A stretch of 64,000 bases of DNA from an uncultured Clostridium sp. (GCA_945931665.1 CAMEPL010000002.1:1-64000); one strand, 5' to 3'; shown: positions 44,091 through 54,652, counted from the first letter of the stretch. Translations and numbers: made by a program. Notes: generated from the letters alone by a model not told the origin.

Positions 44091-46587
44091 TTTTTTGTAA
44101 AGTAGTTATTGTATAAGGATTAAACATATGTCTTTCTTCATTTCTTCTGTAATTATATTTTCCACCAAGTTCTAATGTATCTATTGGATTTCTGAGTTTG
44201 TTATATGCTATATTGTGTCTTGCTAAAGTTTCTTTTGCGATTATATCAAGACCTATCCCCTCAATTCTTGTTGGAGTTCCTGTAAAGTATTTTTCTACAA
44301 CATCACTGTTAATACCAATACATTCGAATATCTGCGCACTTCTGTAACTTTGTATTGTCGATATACCCATTTTTGATATTATCTTCAACAAGCCATGGCA
44401 AACTGCTTCATTGTAATTTTCCTTTAATTGCTCTGCACTTTTATGTCCCACATATAATTCCTTTTTGGCCAATTGGTCTATAGTTTCATAAGCTAAGTAA
44501 GGGTTAATTGCTGTTGCTCCATATCCTATCAATAATGCAAAATGCATTACTTCTTTCGCTTCTCCAGTTTCCAAAATTATATTTACATTAGTTCTCAATT
44601 TATTATTTATTAGATAATGTTGTAATGCACTAGTTGCTAGTAATGCTGGTATTGGTGCTTGTTGTTTGTTTATATTTCTATCAGATAAAATTATTACATT
44701 ATATCCTTCCAATATCGCATCTTTAGCCCTTTGACATAATAAATCTAATGCTTCAACCAAATCCTCTCCTGTTCCTGGTGATCTAAATAACATAGGTATC
44801 TTTACAGCTCTTAAACTTTGACTATTTATCTTGCTTATTTTTTCTAAGTCTACATCTGACAATATTGGACTATCTAATTGTATAAATTTATAATCTTTTT
44901 TATCATTATCAAGCAAATTAGCCTTTTGACCTATTATTGTAACTAAACTCATTATAGATTCTTCTCTGATTGGATCTATTGGTGGATTTGTTACTTGTGC
45001 AAATAATTGTTTAAAATAGTTGTAAAGCAGCTGTGGTTTTTTAGATAAAACAGCAAGAGGTGTGTCATCTCCCATAGAACCCTGAGGTTCTTTTCCGTCT
45101 CTAGCCATTTGTGCTAAAACCATTTTTATATCTTCATAAGTATATCCAAAAGCCTGTTGTCTTTGTAATAAAGTGTCTTCATCACCTTTTGGTAAATATG
45201 ATGGTTTTGCAATCATATCCATAGTTATTTTATTTCTTTGAATCCAACCTTCATAATCATATGCTTCAAATAATTCTTTTTTGACCTCTTCATCAGGAAT
45301 TATTCTTCCTTGTTCTAAATCAAGCATAAATATTTTACCTGGCTCTAAACGGCCGCTATATTCAACATTTGATGGTTCAGTTTCTAATACACCCGTTTCT
45401 GATGCTAATATTACAAATCCATCTTTAGTTATTGTATATCTTGATGGTCTAAGGCCATTTCTATCTAACATTGCCCCTAGTTGCACACCATTTGTAAATG
45501 CTATAGCCGCTGGACCATCCCAAGGTTCCATTATTGTCGCATGGTAGTTATAATATGCTTTTTCCTTTTCATCCATAAGCTCATTGCCATTCCATGCTTG
45601 CGGAATAAGCATCGTCATTGCTTCAGTTAATGACTTTCCTGTTGATATTAAAAGTTCAAATGCATTATCTAAAGTAGCAGAGTCGGAACAGTTTGGAGTT
45701 AATATTGGGAATAATTCTTCTAATCCATCTTTAAATTTATCTGATTTAAGCACTCCTTCTCTAGCATTCATCCAGTTTCTATTTCCCATGATAGTATTTA
45801 TCTCACCATTATGAGCTAAATATCTAAATGGTTGCGCTAAGTCCCAAGTTGGAAATGTATTAGTTGAATAACGTTGATGTATTAAAGCTAATGCAGATTT
45901 AAAGTCTTTATCTTCTAAATCTTTATAAAAACTACCTATTTGTCTAGCCAAAAGTAAACCCTTATAAATTATTGTTCTACTAGATAAACTAGGTATATAA
46001 AAATATCCCTTATTATGCATATTAGAATTTCGAATAGCTATCTCTGCCTTTTTTCTAACTATGAATAATTTTCTTTCAAACTCCTCTGTTGTATAATCTT
46101 CCTTATCTATAAATACTTGCTTTATTAAAGGTTCACTACCTTTTGCTATCTCACCAATAGCATTACGGTCAACTTCAACATCTCTCCAGCCTAAAAGTTT
46201 TAAACCTTCTTCTCTCAATATTGTTTCAAAAATACCTTCACATTCTAAATCTTCATCAGATTCACGAGGTAAAAATACCATCCCTACTGCATATTGTCCC
46301 TCATCTGGTAAATAAATTTTATTCTCTTTACATTTCTTTTTGAAAAATTCGTGAGGTATTTGAATCATTATACCTGCGCCATCTCCTGTAGTTTCGTCAC
46401 ACCCAGTTGCACCCCTATGAGATAAATTTTTTAAAATCAGCAATCCTTTTTCAACTATTTCATGTGATTTCTCGCCCTTTATATTTGCAATAAAACCTAT
46501 ACCACAATTATCTTTTTCAAATTTAGGATCATACAGCCCCTGTTTCTCTGGCAATCCAATAGTTGCTATACTTTGTTTTGCTTCCAT
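44017..46587 (-). pseudogene. gltB: gltB remnant, 5' part (glutaminase and central domains), frameshifted at 3' end
   Basis: This 856-codon frame starts with a good ATG after AAGGGGG. It has the N-terminal glutamine amidotransferase (CGIGFIANIKGE, with the usual Cys after propeptide processing) and the central domain. Homology stops after HMFNPYTITTLQK; the last 24 codons are out of frame and encode nothing conserved. The frame then overlaps the downstream remnant. In total about 1361 family-like residues remain, against about 1500 in GltB proteins. The amidotransferase could still be made, but the synthase centre would not be complete. Confidence 0.85.
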
Positions 46588-46914
46588 ACTAATTCCCCCT
46601 TAAGTATATTGAATATACATATCTCAAATAAAATTACTCTATAATCAAAATCTCATATATAAATATAGTCTTTATTATAGAGAACTTTTCAGAATTATAC
46701 AATTTTTTTAAAAATTATTTCATTTTTATTTTTTAATATCTCACCTTTTTGTTTTATATAAAGTCGAATTTGGATGTAATTATTTTCTTTTAGATATTTT
46801 TTATAATTTATATTTTAATAAACCAAATTTAAATTATAAAAAATAGTAAATATAAAACATCCATCATTCGATAGCCTTACATTTACTATTTTTTATTAAT
46901 AACATTTTTAAGAT
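46588..46914. other. AT-rich intergenic region (327 nt)
   Basis: It holds the promoter region of gltB and the terminator of the MATE gene, listed separately; nothing else is visible. Confidence 0.6.
46838..46897 (-). terminator. Terminator-like hairpin after the second MATE gene
   Basis: AAAAAATAGTAAAT (46838-46851) pairs with ATTTACTATTTTTT (46881-46894) over a 29-nt loop. Confidence 0.6.
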
Positions 46915-48282
46915 TTAATTAATATCAATTGCTTCTGATTTATTAAAGTATTTTTTGCAGATATGTCTTTTATAAGATGTGTAAAATAGAATAAACATAA
47001 GGACGATACTGACAGAATAACTACTATAAATAACTTTCATATCATGGAAGTATTGAAGTAAAACAGAACACCACACTACTCTAAAGATACAGTGTGCAAA
47101 TAGTGAAATTACCATTGGTTCAAAAGTTTTCTCTATTCCTCTCAAACTTCCAATATATATCTGATTCATAGCATATAACACGTATGAAGGGAATACTATC
47201 CTAATGCATTCAAGCCCAACTTTTATAACAGCCGCATCATTTGTAAATAATTTCAATATATATGGTGCAAAAATATTTAAAACTATAATAAAAATAAGTG
47301 AAATATAAACACTTATTTTCAAACTTATATTTATTCCTTTTTTTACTCTGTCATATTCCTTTGCACCAAAGTTTTGTCCCACAAATCCTGTAACAGCTAA
47401 TCCTAAAGAGAATAATGGGAAATATAAAAATCCCTCTACCTTAGAGAATACCGCCATCCCTGCCATGGCTTCTGCCCCAAATGAATTTATACTAGATTGA
47501 ATTATTAAAGATGAAATGCTCATGAAAATTGCTTGTAAACCCGCTGGTATACCTACTAAAAATATATCTTGTGTATATCCACTATAAATTTTTATCTGTT
47601 TTAAACTTATCTTACATTCATCATCTAAACACATTATCTTATACAAAACTAAAAGTGTGGCTAATATTTGAGAAATTAATGTTGCAATTGCTGCCCCTTT
47701 TACTCCCCAGCCAAAATATACGATAAATAAAATATCTAATATTAAGTTTAATATACACGAAAATACTAAAAAATATAATGGATCTTTTGTATTTCCAAGG
47801 GACCTTAATATTGCCGTTCCTATGTTATATAATAATTGAAATGTTATCCCTAAAAAGCATATTTTCAAATAGTCTACAGCTAAATAATATACTTCTTTAG
47901 GAGTTTGAAGTGCGGTGATAATCTGCTCCATAAACATAAGGCTTCCTATTGTAAAAATTATTCCTAAAATAAGACTTACTACAAGTGATGTCGATATACT
48001 TTTTTTAAGTTTATCATATTCATGTGCACCAAATTGATTAGCTATAACTGCACTTACACCTGTTGATAATCCGATAAAAAAATTAACTATAACCGATATT
48101 AACAATCCTGTAGAACCAATCGCCGCTAAAGCATCTGTGCCTATATATCTGCCTATGATTGCTGTATCAGCTATATTATAAAATTGTTGTAAGATTTGCG
48201 ATAAAAGAATTGGCATTGTGAACATGAATAGTTGCTTTGGAATATCACCATAAGTCATATCTACTTGACACTTTGCCTGCAT
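46915..48282 (-). CDS. MATE-family efflux transporter
   Basis: A 455-residue protein with 12 predicted helices. MATE motifs are ADTAIIGRYIGTDALAAIGSTG near the start and AVTGFVGQNFGAKEYDR in the second half. It is a different subgroup from the MATE at 29328. I chose the ATG at 48282 with AAAGGAGG upstream; the ATG at 48330 has no site. It is monocistronic. Confidence 0.9.
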   Translation of the reverse strand: MQAKCQVDMTYGDIPKQLFMFTMPILLSQILQQFYNIADTAIIGRYIGTDALAAIGSTGLLISVIVNFFIGLSTGVSAVIANQFGAHEYDKLKKSISTSLVVSLILGIIFTIGSLMFMEQIITALQTPKEVYYLAVDYLKICFLGITFQLLYNIGTAILRSLGNTKDPLYFLVFSCILNLILDILFIVYFGWGVKGAAIATLISQILATLLVLYKIMCLDDECKISLKQIKIYSGYTQDIFLVGIPAGLQAIFMSISSLIIQSSINSFGAEAMAGMAVFSKVEGFLYFPLFSLGLAVTGFVGQNFGAKEYDRVKKGINISLKISVYISLIFIIVLNIFAPYILKLFTNDAAVIKVGLECIRIVFPSYVLYAMNQIYIGSLRGIEKTFEPMVISLFAHCIFRVVWCSVLLQYFHDMKVIYSSYSVSIVLMFILFYTSYKRHICKKYFNKSEAIDIN

Positions 48283-48480
48283 AAAAAAACCTCCTTTATA
48301 TTTAATGTTATTCTCGCTAAAGAATATCATTACTATATAATAGGAAGCATTTTAAAGACTTATGACATAAAGATAGTCAAAAGCATATAGCCTAATAACA
48401 AATGTTATTAATTTGATTTTTCTATATCAGAAATTACAATTAAAGTTCCCTTAAATTTCAAGTAAATCCCCCCATAACAA

Positions 48481-48738
48481 TTACTTTTTATGTTGATTAA
48501 AAAATGTCTTTAATTCCTCTTTTCTAGATTTAGATAAATCAGATTTTTTTACCCCCAATATCGCGCCTTCCAAAGCCATTAATCTGTGAATACATGCTGA
48601 TTCATCTATTGATTGAATTTTTAACCATGCTTTTTCGGCTCCATAATTTTTTAAATCTTCATACGTATATATTCCTACTTTATTAAGTTGACTTTCTACT
48701 ACCTTACCTATATTAGGTAACTTTGATAGTTCTCCCAA
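48481..48738 (-). CDS. TfoX C-terminal-domain-like small protein
   Basis: An 85-residue protein that starts LSKLPNIGKVVESQLNKVGIYTYEDLKN. This helix-hairpin-helix pattern is that of TfoX/Sxy C-terminal domain proteins, with the ending LRLMALEGAI-like RLMALEGAILGV. In some bacteria full TfoX is a competence factor; the role of the isolated domain in clostridia is unknown. The start is a TTG at 48738, with GGGGGAG upstream. Confidence 0.8.
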   Translation of the reverse strand: MGELSKLPNIGKVVESQLNKVGIYTYEDLKNYGAEKAWLKIQSIDESACIHRLMALEGAILGVKKSDLSKSRKEELKTFFNQHKK

Positions 48739-48809
48739 TTCTACTCCCCCTTTTTATATAAATCTATCACAGGCAATTTTTTATTATTTAAAATATTGAT
48801 TAGATTTGA

Positions 48810-49601
48810 TTATAATTTTTCCACTGTAACCTTATATTTTACTGGTTGATATTTTTTCAAAACCTCCCAATATGAATTTTCATTTCTGACTATTTTAAAG
48901 AAATCATCAAATTTATCAGAGTCATAATTAGAATGAATATTATATAGTTTATTTATAACTTCATTTGATTTGTAATATACCTGTATATATATTCGTTCAA
49001 TAACTAATTCTCCACCTGCATTACGAGTTTCAAACTGACGAACTAAAGTACAACAACACAAATCTGTATATATAAAATCTTGTGGACGAATATTATATAT
49101 TATCGAATCATGATAGCAATTAAATTTTTCATGTAAAAATTCCTCAAATGAATCTATTATAATATCTAGTTTTATATTTTTTTCATCAAATCCATTTTTA
49201 TTTAAAATGTTGTTGAATATCTTTTCTGCTTGACTAGTTTTATGTTTGTCTAAAGACTTTCCATTTTGTAAATTCTGTTCTAAATCATACCCCTCAATAA
49301 TTACCTCATATCCAAGAAAATAAGACATGGCTATATTCCAGATTACGTAGAAAACTGATGATAAAAATACTACTATTGATATCCTAATTATTTTATTTAC
49401 ACCCATAAAATTAAGAAAATAATAAATTAAATAAAATATCATAAAAAATGATAATAAATTAATTATTTTCACTACATCTTTGGATTTAATTTGGTAAACG
49501 GTTCCACAGTTGTCACATTTCATACGTACACATTCATTCCCTAAGGTTTTAAATCTTGTAGATAAATTAATTTTGCAATTACATTTGTCACAGTATTTCA
49601 T
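48810..49601 (-). CDS. Zinc-ribbon membrane protein of unknown function
   Basis: A 263-residue protein with an N-terminal zinc ribbon: YCDKCNC and MKCDNCGTVYQI. Two membrane helices follow (about residues 46-88) and then a soluble domain of about 170 residues with CCC near residue 185. I do not recognise the C-terminal part. The ATG at 49601 was chosen; the GTG 15 nt upstream coincides with the ribosome site. It is one of two adjacent small leftward genes. Confidence 0.68.
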   Translation of the reverse strand: MKYCDKCNCKINLSTRFKTLGNECVRMKCDNCGTVYQIKSKDVVKIINLLSFFMIFYLIYYFLNFMGVNKIIRISIVVFLSSVFYVIWNIAMSYFLGYEVIIEGYDLEQNLQNGKSLDKHKTSQAEKIFNNILNKNGFDEKNIKLDIIIDSFEEFLHEKFNCYHDSIIYNIRPQDFIYTDLCCCTLVRQFETRNAGGELVIERIYIQVYYKSNEVINKLYNIHSNYDSDKFDDFFKIVRNENSYWEVLKKYQPVKYKVTVEKL

Positions 49602-49703
49602 TAACCTCACCCCCACTGATTTGTAGCATTTATTTCTTATTCTAATTTTATTATAGCATTGAAAAAGTTTATTTTGTCTTTTATATATGCTTTTTCTATT
49701 TAT

Positions 49704-49751
49704 AAAAGAAGATGTCTTTAATAAATCTAATTATCAAAGACATCTTCTTTT
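49704..49751. terminator. Terminator between the arg operon and the zinc-ribbon gene
   Basis: A perfect 16-bp AAAAGAAGATGTCTTT inverted repeat (49704-49719 with 49736-49751) lies 24 nt past the argD stop. Confidence 0.85.
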
Positions 49752-49774
49752 ATTTCAAAAATATTTTTTAATTC

Positions 49775-50965
49775 TTATAAACATTGTTTTAATATTTCTA
49801 ACCCTTTATTTATTTCATCTATTGTTATTACAAGTGGAGGTAATAATCTTATTACATGTTCTCCTGCAGTTAATATTAATAATCCTTTTTGTGCAGCTAT
49901 TTTTTCAATTTCTGCAGAACTTCCCTTTATTTCAATACCTATCATTAATCCCTTACCTCTGACTTCGACTATTTCATCTAAGCCCCAAGATTTTACTGTA
50001 TCCATTATATAGTTTCCTTTTTTAGCTACATCATCTAAAAAACCTGGTTTAGCTAATTCGTCTAAAACAACATTTGCTGCAGCCATTGCTAGTGCATTTC
50101 CACCAAATGTTGTTCCATGATCACCAGGGACTAAGACATTTGACAATTTTTCATTTGCTAATATTGCACCAACAGGAATACCACCTGCTAGACCTTTTGC
50201 CATTGTAACTAAGTCTGGTTTTATATCGAATTCTTGGAATCCAAATAATTTGCCGGTTCTACCCATTCCAGCTTGGACTTCATCACATATTACAACTATA
50301 TCTTTTTCTTGGCAAAGTTTCACTGCTTCTTCTATAAATTCTTTATCTATTGGATATACTCCCCCTTCACCTTGCACTGCCTCAAAAATAAATGCACATA
50401 TTGTTTCATCTTTTAATGCTTCTTTAAATGCTTCTATATCATTTTTTTCTACATATTTATATCCAGTTGGTAGTGGATAGAAATATTTATGATATGCATC
50501 TTTACCAGTCGCCATCAATGATGCCATTGTTCTACCGTGGAAAGATTTATTTAAACTCAATACTGTACCTCTATCTTTTTCGTATTTTATATCGCTATAT
50601 TTTCTAGCAATTTTCATAGCGCCCTCATTTGCTTCCGTTCCTGAGTTACAAAAAAATACTTTATCGTATCCACTTAATGAAACTAATTTTGCCCCAGCTT
50701 CTACATGTGGTTGATTGAAAAATATATTTGAGCTATGAAGTAGTTTTGCAGCTTGATATTGTATTGCCTCTACTAAACCTTCATGACCATATCCCAAAGA
50801 AGAAACACCTATCCCACTACTGAAATCTACGTATTCTTTTCCATCTATGTCTGTTATTGTTGCCCCCTGCCCCTTATCCATTACAACAGGAATTTGAGCA
50901 TAAGTGTTCATAAAGTTTGCATTCCATTTTTCTTGTATATTTTTCACATTTTGTGTTAATTCCAT
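49775..50965 (-). CDS. argD: Acetylornithine aminotransferase
   Basis: A 396-residue class III PLP aminotransferase that converts N-acetylglutamate semialdehyde to N-acetylornithine. Motifs include GVSSLGYGH at the N-terminus, CNSGTEANEGAMK, DEVQAGMGRTG and the PLP-binding Lys in TMAKGLAGG. It is the last gene of argC-argJ-argB-argD, 75 nt after argB, and ends at a strong terminator. The ATG follows AGGGAGA. Confidence 0.95.
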   Translation of the reverse strand: MELTQNVKNIQEKWNANFMNTYAQIPVVMDKGQGATITDIDGKEYVDFSSGIGVSSLGYGHEGLVEAIQYQAAKLLHSSNIFFNQPHVEAGAKLVSLSGYDKVFFCNSGTEANEGAMKIARKYSDIKYEKDRGTVLSLNKSFHGRTMASLMATGKDAYHKYFYPLPTGYKYVEKNDIEAFKEALKDETICAFIFEAVQGEGGVYPIDKEFIEEAVKLCQEKDIVVICDEVQAGMGRTGKLFGFQEFDIKPDLVTMAKGLAGGIPVGAILANEKLSNVLVPGDHGTTFGGNALAMAAANVVLDELAKPGFLDDVAKKGNYIMDTVKSWGLDEIVEVRGKGLMIGIEIKGSSAEIEKIAAQKGLLILTAGEHVIRLLPPLVITIDEINKGLEILKQCL

Positions 50966-51040
50966 CTAAAATCTCCCTCTTTCAATATATTATTTATTCT
51001 CTATATAATTTGTATCATCCCTAAATAGCCTTGTATTTAA

Positions 51041-51889
51041 TTAATCAATTAAAGTACCTACACCTGCATCAGTAAATAATTCAGTTATGATTGAGTGTCT
51101 TACTCTACCATCTAAAATATGAACTTTCTTAACCCCTTGATTTAATGCATCTATACAGCTATTTATTTTCGGAATCATTCCACCTGTTATAACCCCATTT
51201 TCAAATAATATTGGTAAGTCTTCTTTATATACATGAGATATTAAGCTATCATCCATTGATGGTTCTTCTAGTAATCCTGGAACATCTGTTAAAAGAATGT
51301 ATTTTTCTGCTTTAAGTGCTCCAGCTATTGCAGAACCAGCTATATCACCATTTATATTGTATATATTTCCTTCTCTATCAGCCCCAACTGTCGCTACCAT
51401 AGAAATATATCCGGCATTAAGGTTATCTTGTATTATTTGTGGATTTACTTCAACAATTTTTCCCACATATCCTAAGTCTTCTTTTGTAGGTTCACAGATT
51501 AACATATTTCCATCTATGCCACAAAGTCCGACTGCTTTGCCGCCTCTTTCGTTTATTTTTAGAACTAATTCTTTGTTAACTTTTCCGGCAAGAACCATTT
51601 GCACAACTTCCATTGTGTCTTCATCCGTATATCTTAATCCATTTATAAATTCACTTTGGATTTTTAGTCTGTCTAGCATTTTGTTAATCTCTGGTCCGCC
51701 GCCATGTACAACAACTATATTAATCCCAACATAGCTCATAAGGATTATATCTTCCATTACTGCTTCTTTCAGTCTTTCATTTTTCATGGCATTTCCACCG
51801 TATTTTATTACCATAGTTTTTCCACTATGTTTCTCGATATATGGAAGCATCTCTATCAACATTTTTGCCTTATCATCGTTAAATACCAT
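51041..51889 (-). CDS. argB: Acetylglutamate kinase
   Basis: A 282-residue amino-acid kinase that phosphorylates N-acetylglutamate. Motifs are VIKYGGNAMKNE, VVHGGGPEINKM and the substrate loop at GLRYTDEDTMEVV. The N-terminal helix present in arginine-inhibited, hexameric forms appears to be partly present (MLIEMLPYIEKHSG), so feedback inhibition by arginine is possible but unproven. The ATG follows GGGGGAT. Confidence 0.95.
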   Translation of the reverse strand: MVFNDDKAKMLIEMLPYIEKHSGKTMVIKYGGNAMKNERLKEAVMEDIILMSYVGINIVVVHGGGPEINKMLDRLKIQSEFINGLRYTDEDTMEVVQMVLAGKVNKELVLKINERGGKAVGLCGIDGNMLICEPTKEDLGYVGKIVEVNPQIIQDNLNAGYISMVATVGADREGNIYNINGDIAGSAIAGALKAEKYILLTDVPGLLEEPSMDDSLISHVYKEDLPILFENGVITGGMIPKINSCIDALNQGVKKVHILDGRVRHSIITELFTDAGVGTLID

Positions 51890-51929
51890 AACTATTCATC
51901 CCCCATTTCAACCTTATATTATTCCTATA

Positions 51930-53147
51930 CTAACTTCTATAACTACCATTAATTCTAACATATTCGTATGTCAAATCGCATCCCCATGCGTTCGCCATAG
52001 CATCTCCCATTTTAAGATCCACAATAATAGTTATTTCATCATCTTCTAATATACTTCTAGCTTTCTTTTCGCTAAATTGTAGTGGTATTCCATCTTTACA
52101 AACTTCGATATATCCTTTTTTACTTTCAAAAATTATATCTATTTTATCAGGATCAAACTCAGAACCTTCACATCCTATTGCACATAAAATTCTACCCCAG
52201 TTTGCATCAGAGCCGAATACTGCTGCTTTTACCATTGTTGATGTTATAACTGCCTTTGATAATCTTGCTGCTGTTTCTTCTGTTAATGCACCTTCTACAA
52301 CACACTCAATTAGCTTAGTTGCTCCTTCGCCATCTCTCGCTACTAATTTTGCAAGTTCTGTACATATATAAACTAACGCTTGTAAAAATGTATCATAATT
52401 TCTATCTTTCTCAGTAATTTTCTCATTACCAGCTTTTCCATTTGCTAATACTATCGCCATATCATTTGTGCTCGTTTGACCATCAACACTTATTCTATTA
52501 AAACTCTTGTTGGTTGCATATCTCAATGCATCTTGTAATAAACTTTGGTCTATATCTATGTCTGATGTTATAAAGGCAAGCACAGTTCCCATATTTGGAT
52601 GTATCATTCCAGAGCCTTTTGCCATCCCGCCGACAACTACTTTTTTACCGTCTATGTCGATTGAAACTGTTATTTCTTTTTTAATCATATCAGTTGTCAT
52701 AATTCCTTCCCTAGCAGCCATATGCCCCCTTTTACTAAGCTGACTAGCAAGTTTGCCCATATTATTCTCGATTAAATCTATTTTTAATGGTTCACCTATA
52801 ACACCTGTTGATGCAACTAAAACATTCTCTGGTTTCAAATTCAATACCTCAGCAGTTGCATTAGCCATCCTAAATGCATGTTCTAATCCTTCTTTTCCGT
52901 TAAAAGTATTGGCATTTGCGCTATTTATTATTATTGCTTGTGCCTTGCCATCTTGGATATGTTTGCTTGTAACATATATTGGATTTGCCTTTATTTTATT
53001 TTGGGTGAATACTGCTGCTGCATTACATATTGTATCTGAATATATAAGTGCAATATCTTTCTTTTCTACATTTCTTCTAAGACCTACATGCATACCAGAT
53101 GCAGTAAATCCTTTTGCTGCTGTTACTCCTCCTTTAATAATTTCCAT
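51930..53147 (-). CDS. argJ: Bifunctional ornithine acetyltransferase / N-acetylglutamate synthase
   Basis: A 405-residue self-cleaving enzyme that recycles the acetyl group from acetylornithine to glutamate, and in the bifunctional form also makes acetylglutamate from acetyl-CoA. The cleavage and nucleophile Thr lies in HPNMGTVLAF. The opening GGVTAAKGFTASGMHVG fits. Presence of argJ explains the absence of argA and argE here. I chose the ATG at 53147; a TTG one codon earlier is possible. Confidence 0.93.
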   Translation of the reverse strand: MEIIKGGVTAAKGFTASGMHVGLRRNVEKKDIALIYSDTICNAAAVFTQNKIKANPIYVTSKHIQDGKAQAIIINSANANTFNGKEGLEHAFRMANATAEVLNLKPENVLVASTGVIGEPLKIDLIENNMGKLASQLSKRGHMAAREGIMTTDMIKKEITVSIDIDGKKVVVGGMAKGSGMIHPNMGTVLAFITSDIDIDQSLLQDALRYATNKSFNRISVDGQTSTNDMAIVLANGKAGNEKITEKDRNYDTFLQALVYICTELAKLVARDGEGATKLIECVVEGALTEETAARLSKAVITSTMVKAAVFGSDANWGRILCAIGCEGSEFDPDKIDIIFESKKGYIEVCKDGIPLQFSEKKARSILEDDEITIIVDLKMGDAMANAWGCDLTYEYVRINGSYRS

Positions 53148-53165
53148 CAATGTTATCGCCCCCTT

Positions 53166-54200
53166 TTAAAATGCTGTTGCTACTGTGCTTAAACCTTCAC
53201 ATTCATCAAATCCAAGCATTAAGTTCATATTTTGTATCGCTTGGCCTGCTGACCCCTTAACCATATTATCTATAGCAGAACATATAATTATCTTTGATTT
53301 ATTTTCATGCACTGATATAGCACATTTATTTGATAATCTAACGTGTTTTACGGTAGCCACTTGACCAAGTGGTAATACATCTACAAATGGTTTGTCCTTA
53401 TAAAATTCTTCTAGTTCTTTTTGTATCTTTTCTATTGTAACGCCTTCAGCTTTATCGCAGTAAATTGTTGATAATATTCCCCTATTCATAGGTGACAAAA
53501 TAGGAGTAAATATTATTTCTACTTGCTCTCCTGCTGCCTCTGTTAAATTTTGTTCTATTTCTGGTGTATGTCTGTGGTTTCCTATTTTATAAGGAACCAT
53601 ATTTTCATTTATTTCTGGATAATGACTAAGTAATGTAAGTCCTCTTCCTGCACCTGTTACTCCTGATTTTGAGTCAGCTACTATTCCATCCTTTTTAATT
53701 AGTTTGCCTTTTAATAATGGCATAAGAGGCAATGATATACTAGTTACATAACAACCTGGATTAGCTATAACTTTTGCATTTTTTATTTGATCTTGATAGT
53801 GCTCACAAAGCCCATAAACTGCTTCTTCATGTAATTTTTTATCTATAAATGATACGTTATACCATTCTTTAAAAGTTTGTTCATCTTTTAATCTAAAGTC
53901 TGCACCCAAATCGACAACTTTTTTACCTTCTTTAACTGCTTGTAATACAAATTCTTCGCTAACCCCATGTGGTAAAGCTGTAAATATAAAATCGCTGTTT
54001 TTTATTACATCTTCATTTTTCATACATTTCATGTCATTTGCTATCCCTACACTTGGATAAACTTCTGTAATACTTTTATCTACAAAAGAATTTGAGCCTA
54101 TTGCAGATAATTCTATTTTAGGATGTAAATTTAATAATCTTATTAATTCTACACCTACATAACCTGTAGCCCCTATTATTCCTACTTTAACTTTACTCAT
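53166..54200 (-). CDS. argC: N-acetyl-gamma-glutamyl-phosphate reductase
   Basis: A 344-residue NADPH-dependent reductase. The N-terminal fold starts GIIGATGYVGVELIRLL, and the catalytic Cys is in ANPGCYVTS, with HRHTPEIEQ further on. It reduces N-acetylglutamyl phosphate to the semialdehyde. It is the first gene after the T-box leader and 18 nt ahead of argJ. The ATG at 54200 follows AAAGGGG. Confidence 0.95.
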   Translation of the reverse strand: MSKVKVGIIGATGYVGVELIRLLNLHPKIELSAIGSNSFVDKSITEVYPSVGIANDMKCMKNEDVIKNSDFIFTALPHGVSEEFVLQAVKEGKKVVDLGADFRLKDEQTFKEWYNVSFIDKKLHEEAVYGLCEHYQDQIKNAKVIANPGCYVTSISLPLMPLLKGKLIKKDGIVADSKSGVTGAGRGLTLLSHYPEINENMVPYKIGNHRHTPEIEQNLTEAAGEQVEIIFTPILSPMNRGILSTIYCDKAEGVTIEKIQKELEEFYKDKPFVDVLPLGQVATVKHVRLSNKCAISVHENKSKIIICSAIDNMVKGSAGQAIQNMNLMLGFDECEGLSTVATAF

Positions 54201-54232
54201 ATTATTTCAATCCCCTTTTAATATTTTTTATC

Positions 54233-54595
54233 AAAAAAGCCCCTTGAAATAAATTCAAGAGGCGAAATTCCGCGGTACCACTCTTATTAATAAATTTCCT
54301 TAATCTAAGTAACATATATAAATTCTGTATATTAAAAAAGTCTCTCGGTTAAAAAACCAAGAGACGAATATACCGCGTTACCACTCTCATTGATAAGAAA
54401 CTTATCCACTCTATTCTTTTAAGGCAAGATTACCTGTTTTCCTACTTAATTCAAAAAACATTCTCCAAAGTTCTCTTCACAACAGGTTTCTTTACCTAGC
54501 TTCCACCATCCCAGGCTCTCTATAAATTCTTCCTATGCTACTGTCTTTATCATCGAATCTATCTTTCTTCAATTTTAGTAAGTTTTCATATTATA
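54233..54595 (-). promoter_or_regulatory. T-box leader of argCJBD with two antiterminator/terminator modules
   Basis: The first T-box (minus GAGTGGTAACGCGG, 54373-54388) is followed by a GTCTCTTGG/CCGAGAGAC terminator with six T residues (54334-54365). About 80 nt downstream a second canonical T-box (AGAGTGGTACCGCGG, 54270-54284) has its own terminator (54239-54263, with T tract). A stem I region with GA-rich motif (AGAGAGCC) and a possible AGA (Arg) specifier in GTGAAGAGAAC lies upstream; only one stem I is seen. Uncharged tRNA, probably tRNA-Arg, should allow readthrough. Confidence 0.85.
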
Positions 54596-54602
54596 TATAA
54601 AA

Positions 54603-54631
54603 TAGTATAAAACTTTTAATATCCTGTCAAT
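54603..54631 (-). promoter_or_regulatory. Promoter of the T-box/arg operon
   Basis: A perfect TTGACA (54626-54631), a 17-nt spacer and TACTAT (54603-54608) stand on the minus strand just before the T-box leader. Confidence 0.75.
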
Positions 54632-54652
54632 AAATTAATTTTATTTTATAAA

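Noticed and set aside
44085-44105. Programmed frameshifting at the A-rich run in gltB
   Set aside because: A slip would join the frames but not restore the 140-160 missing FMN-domain residues, so a deletion is the better explanation.
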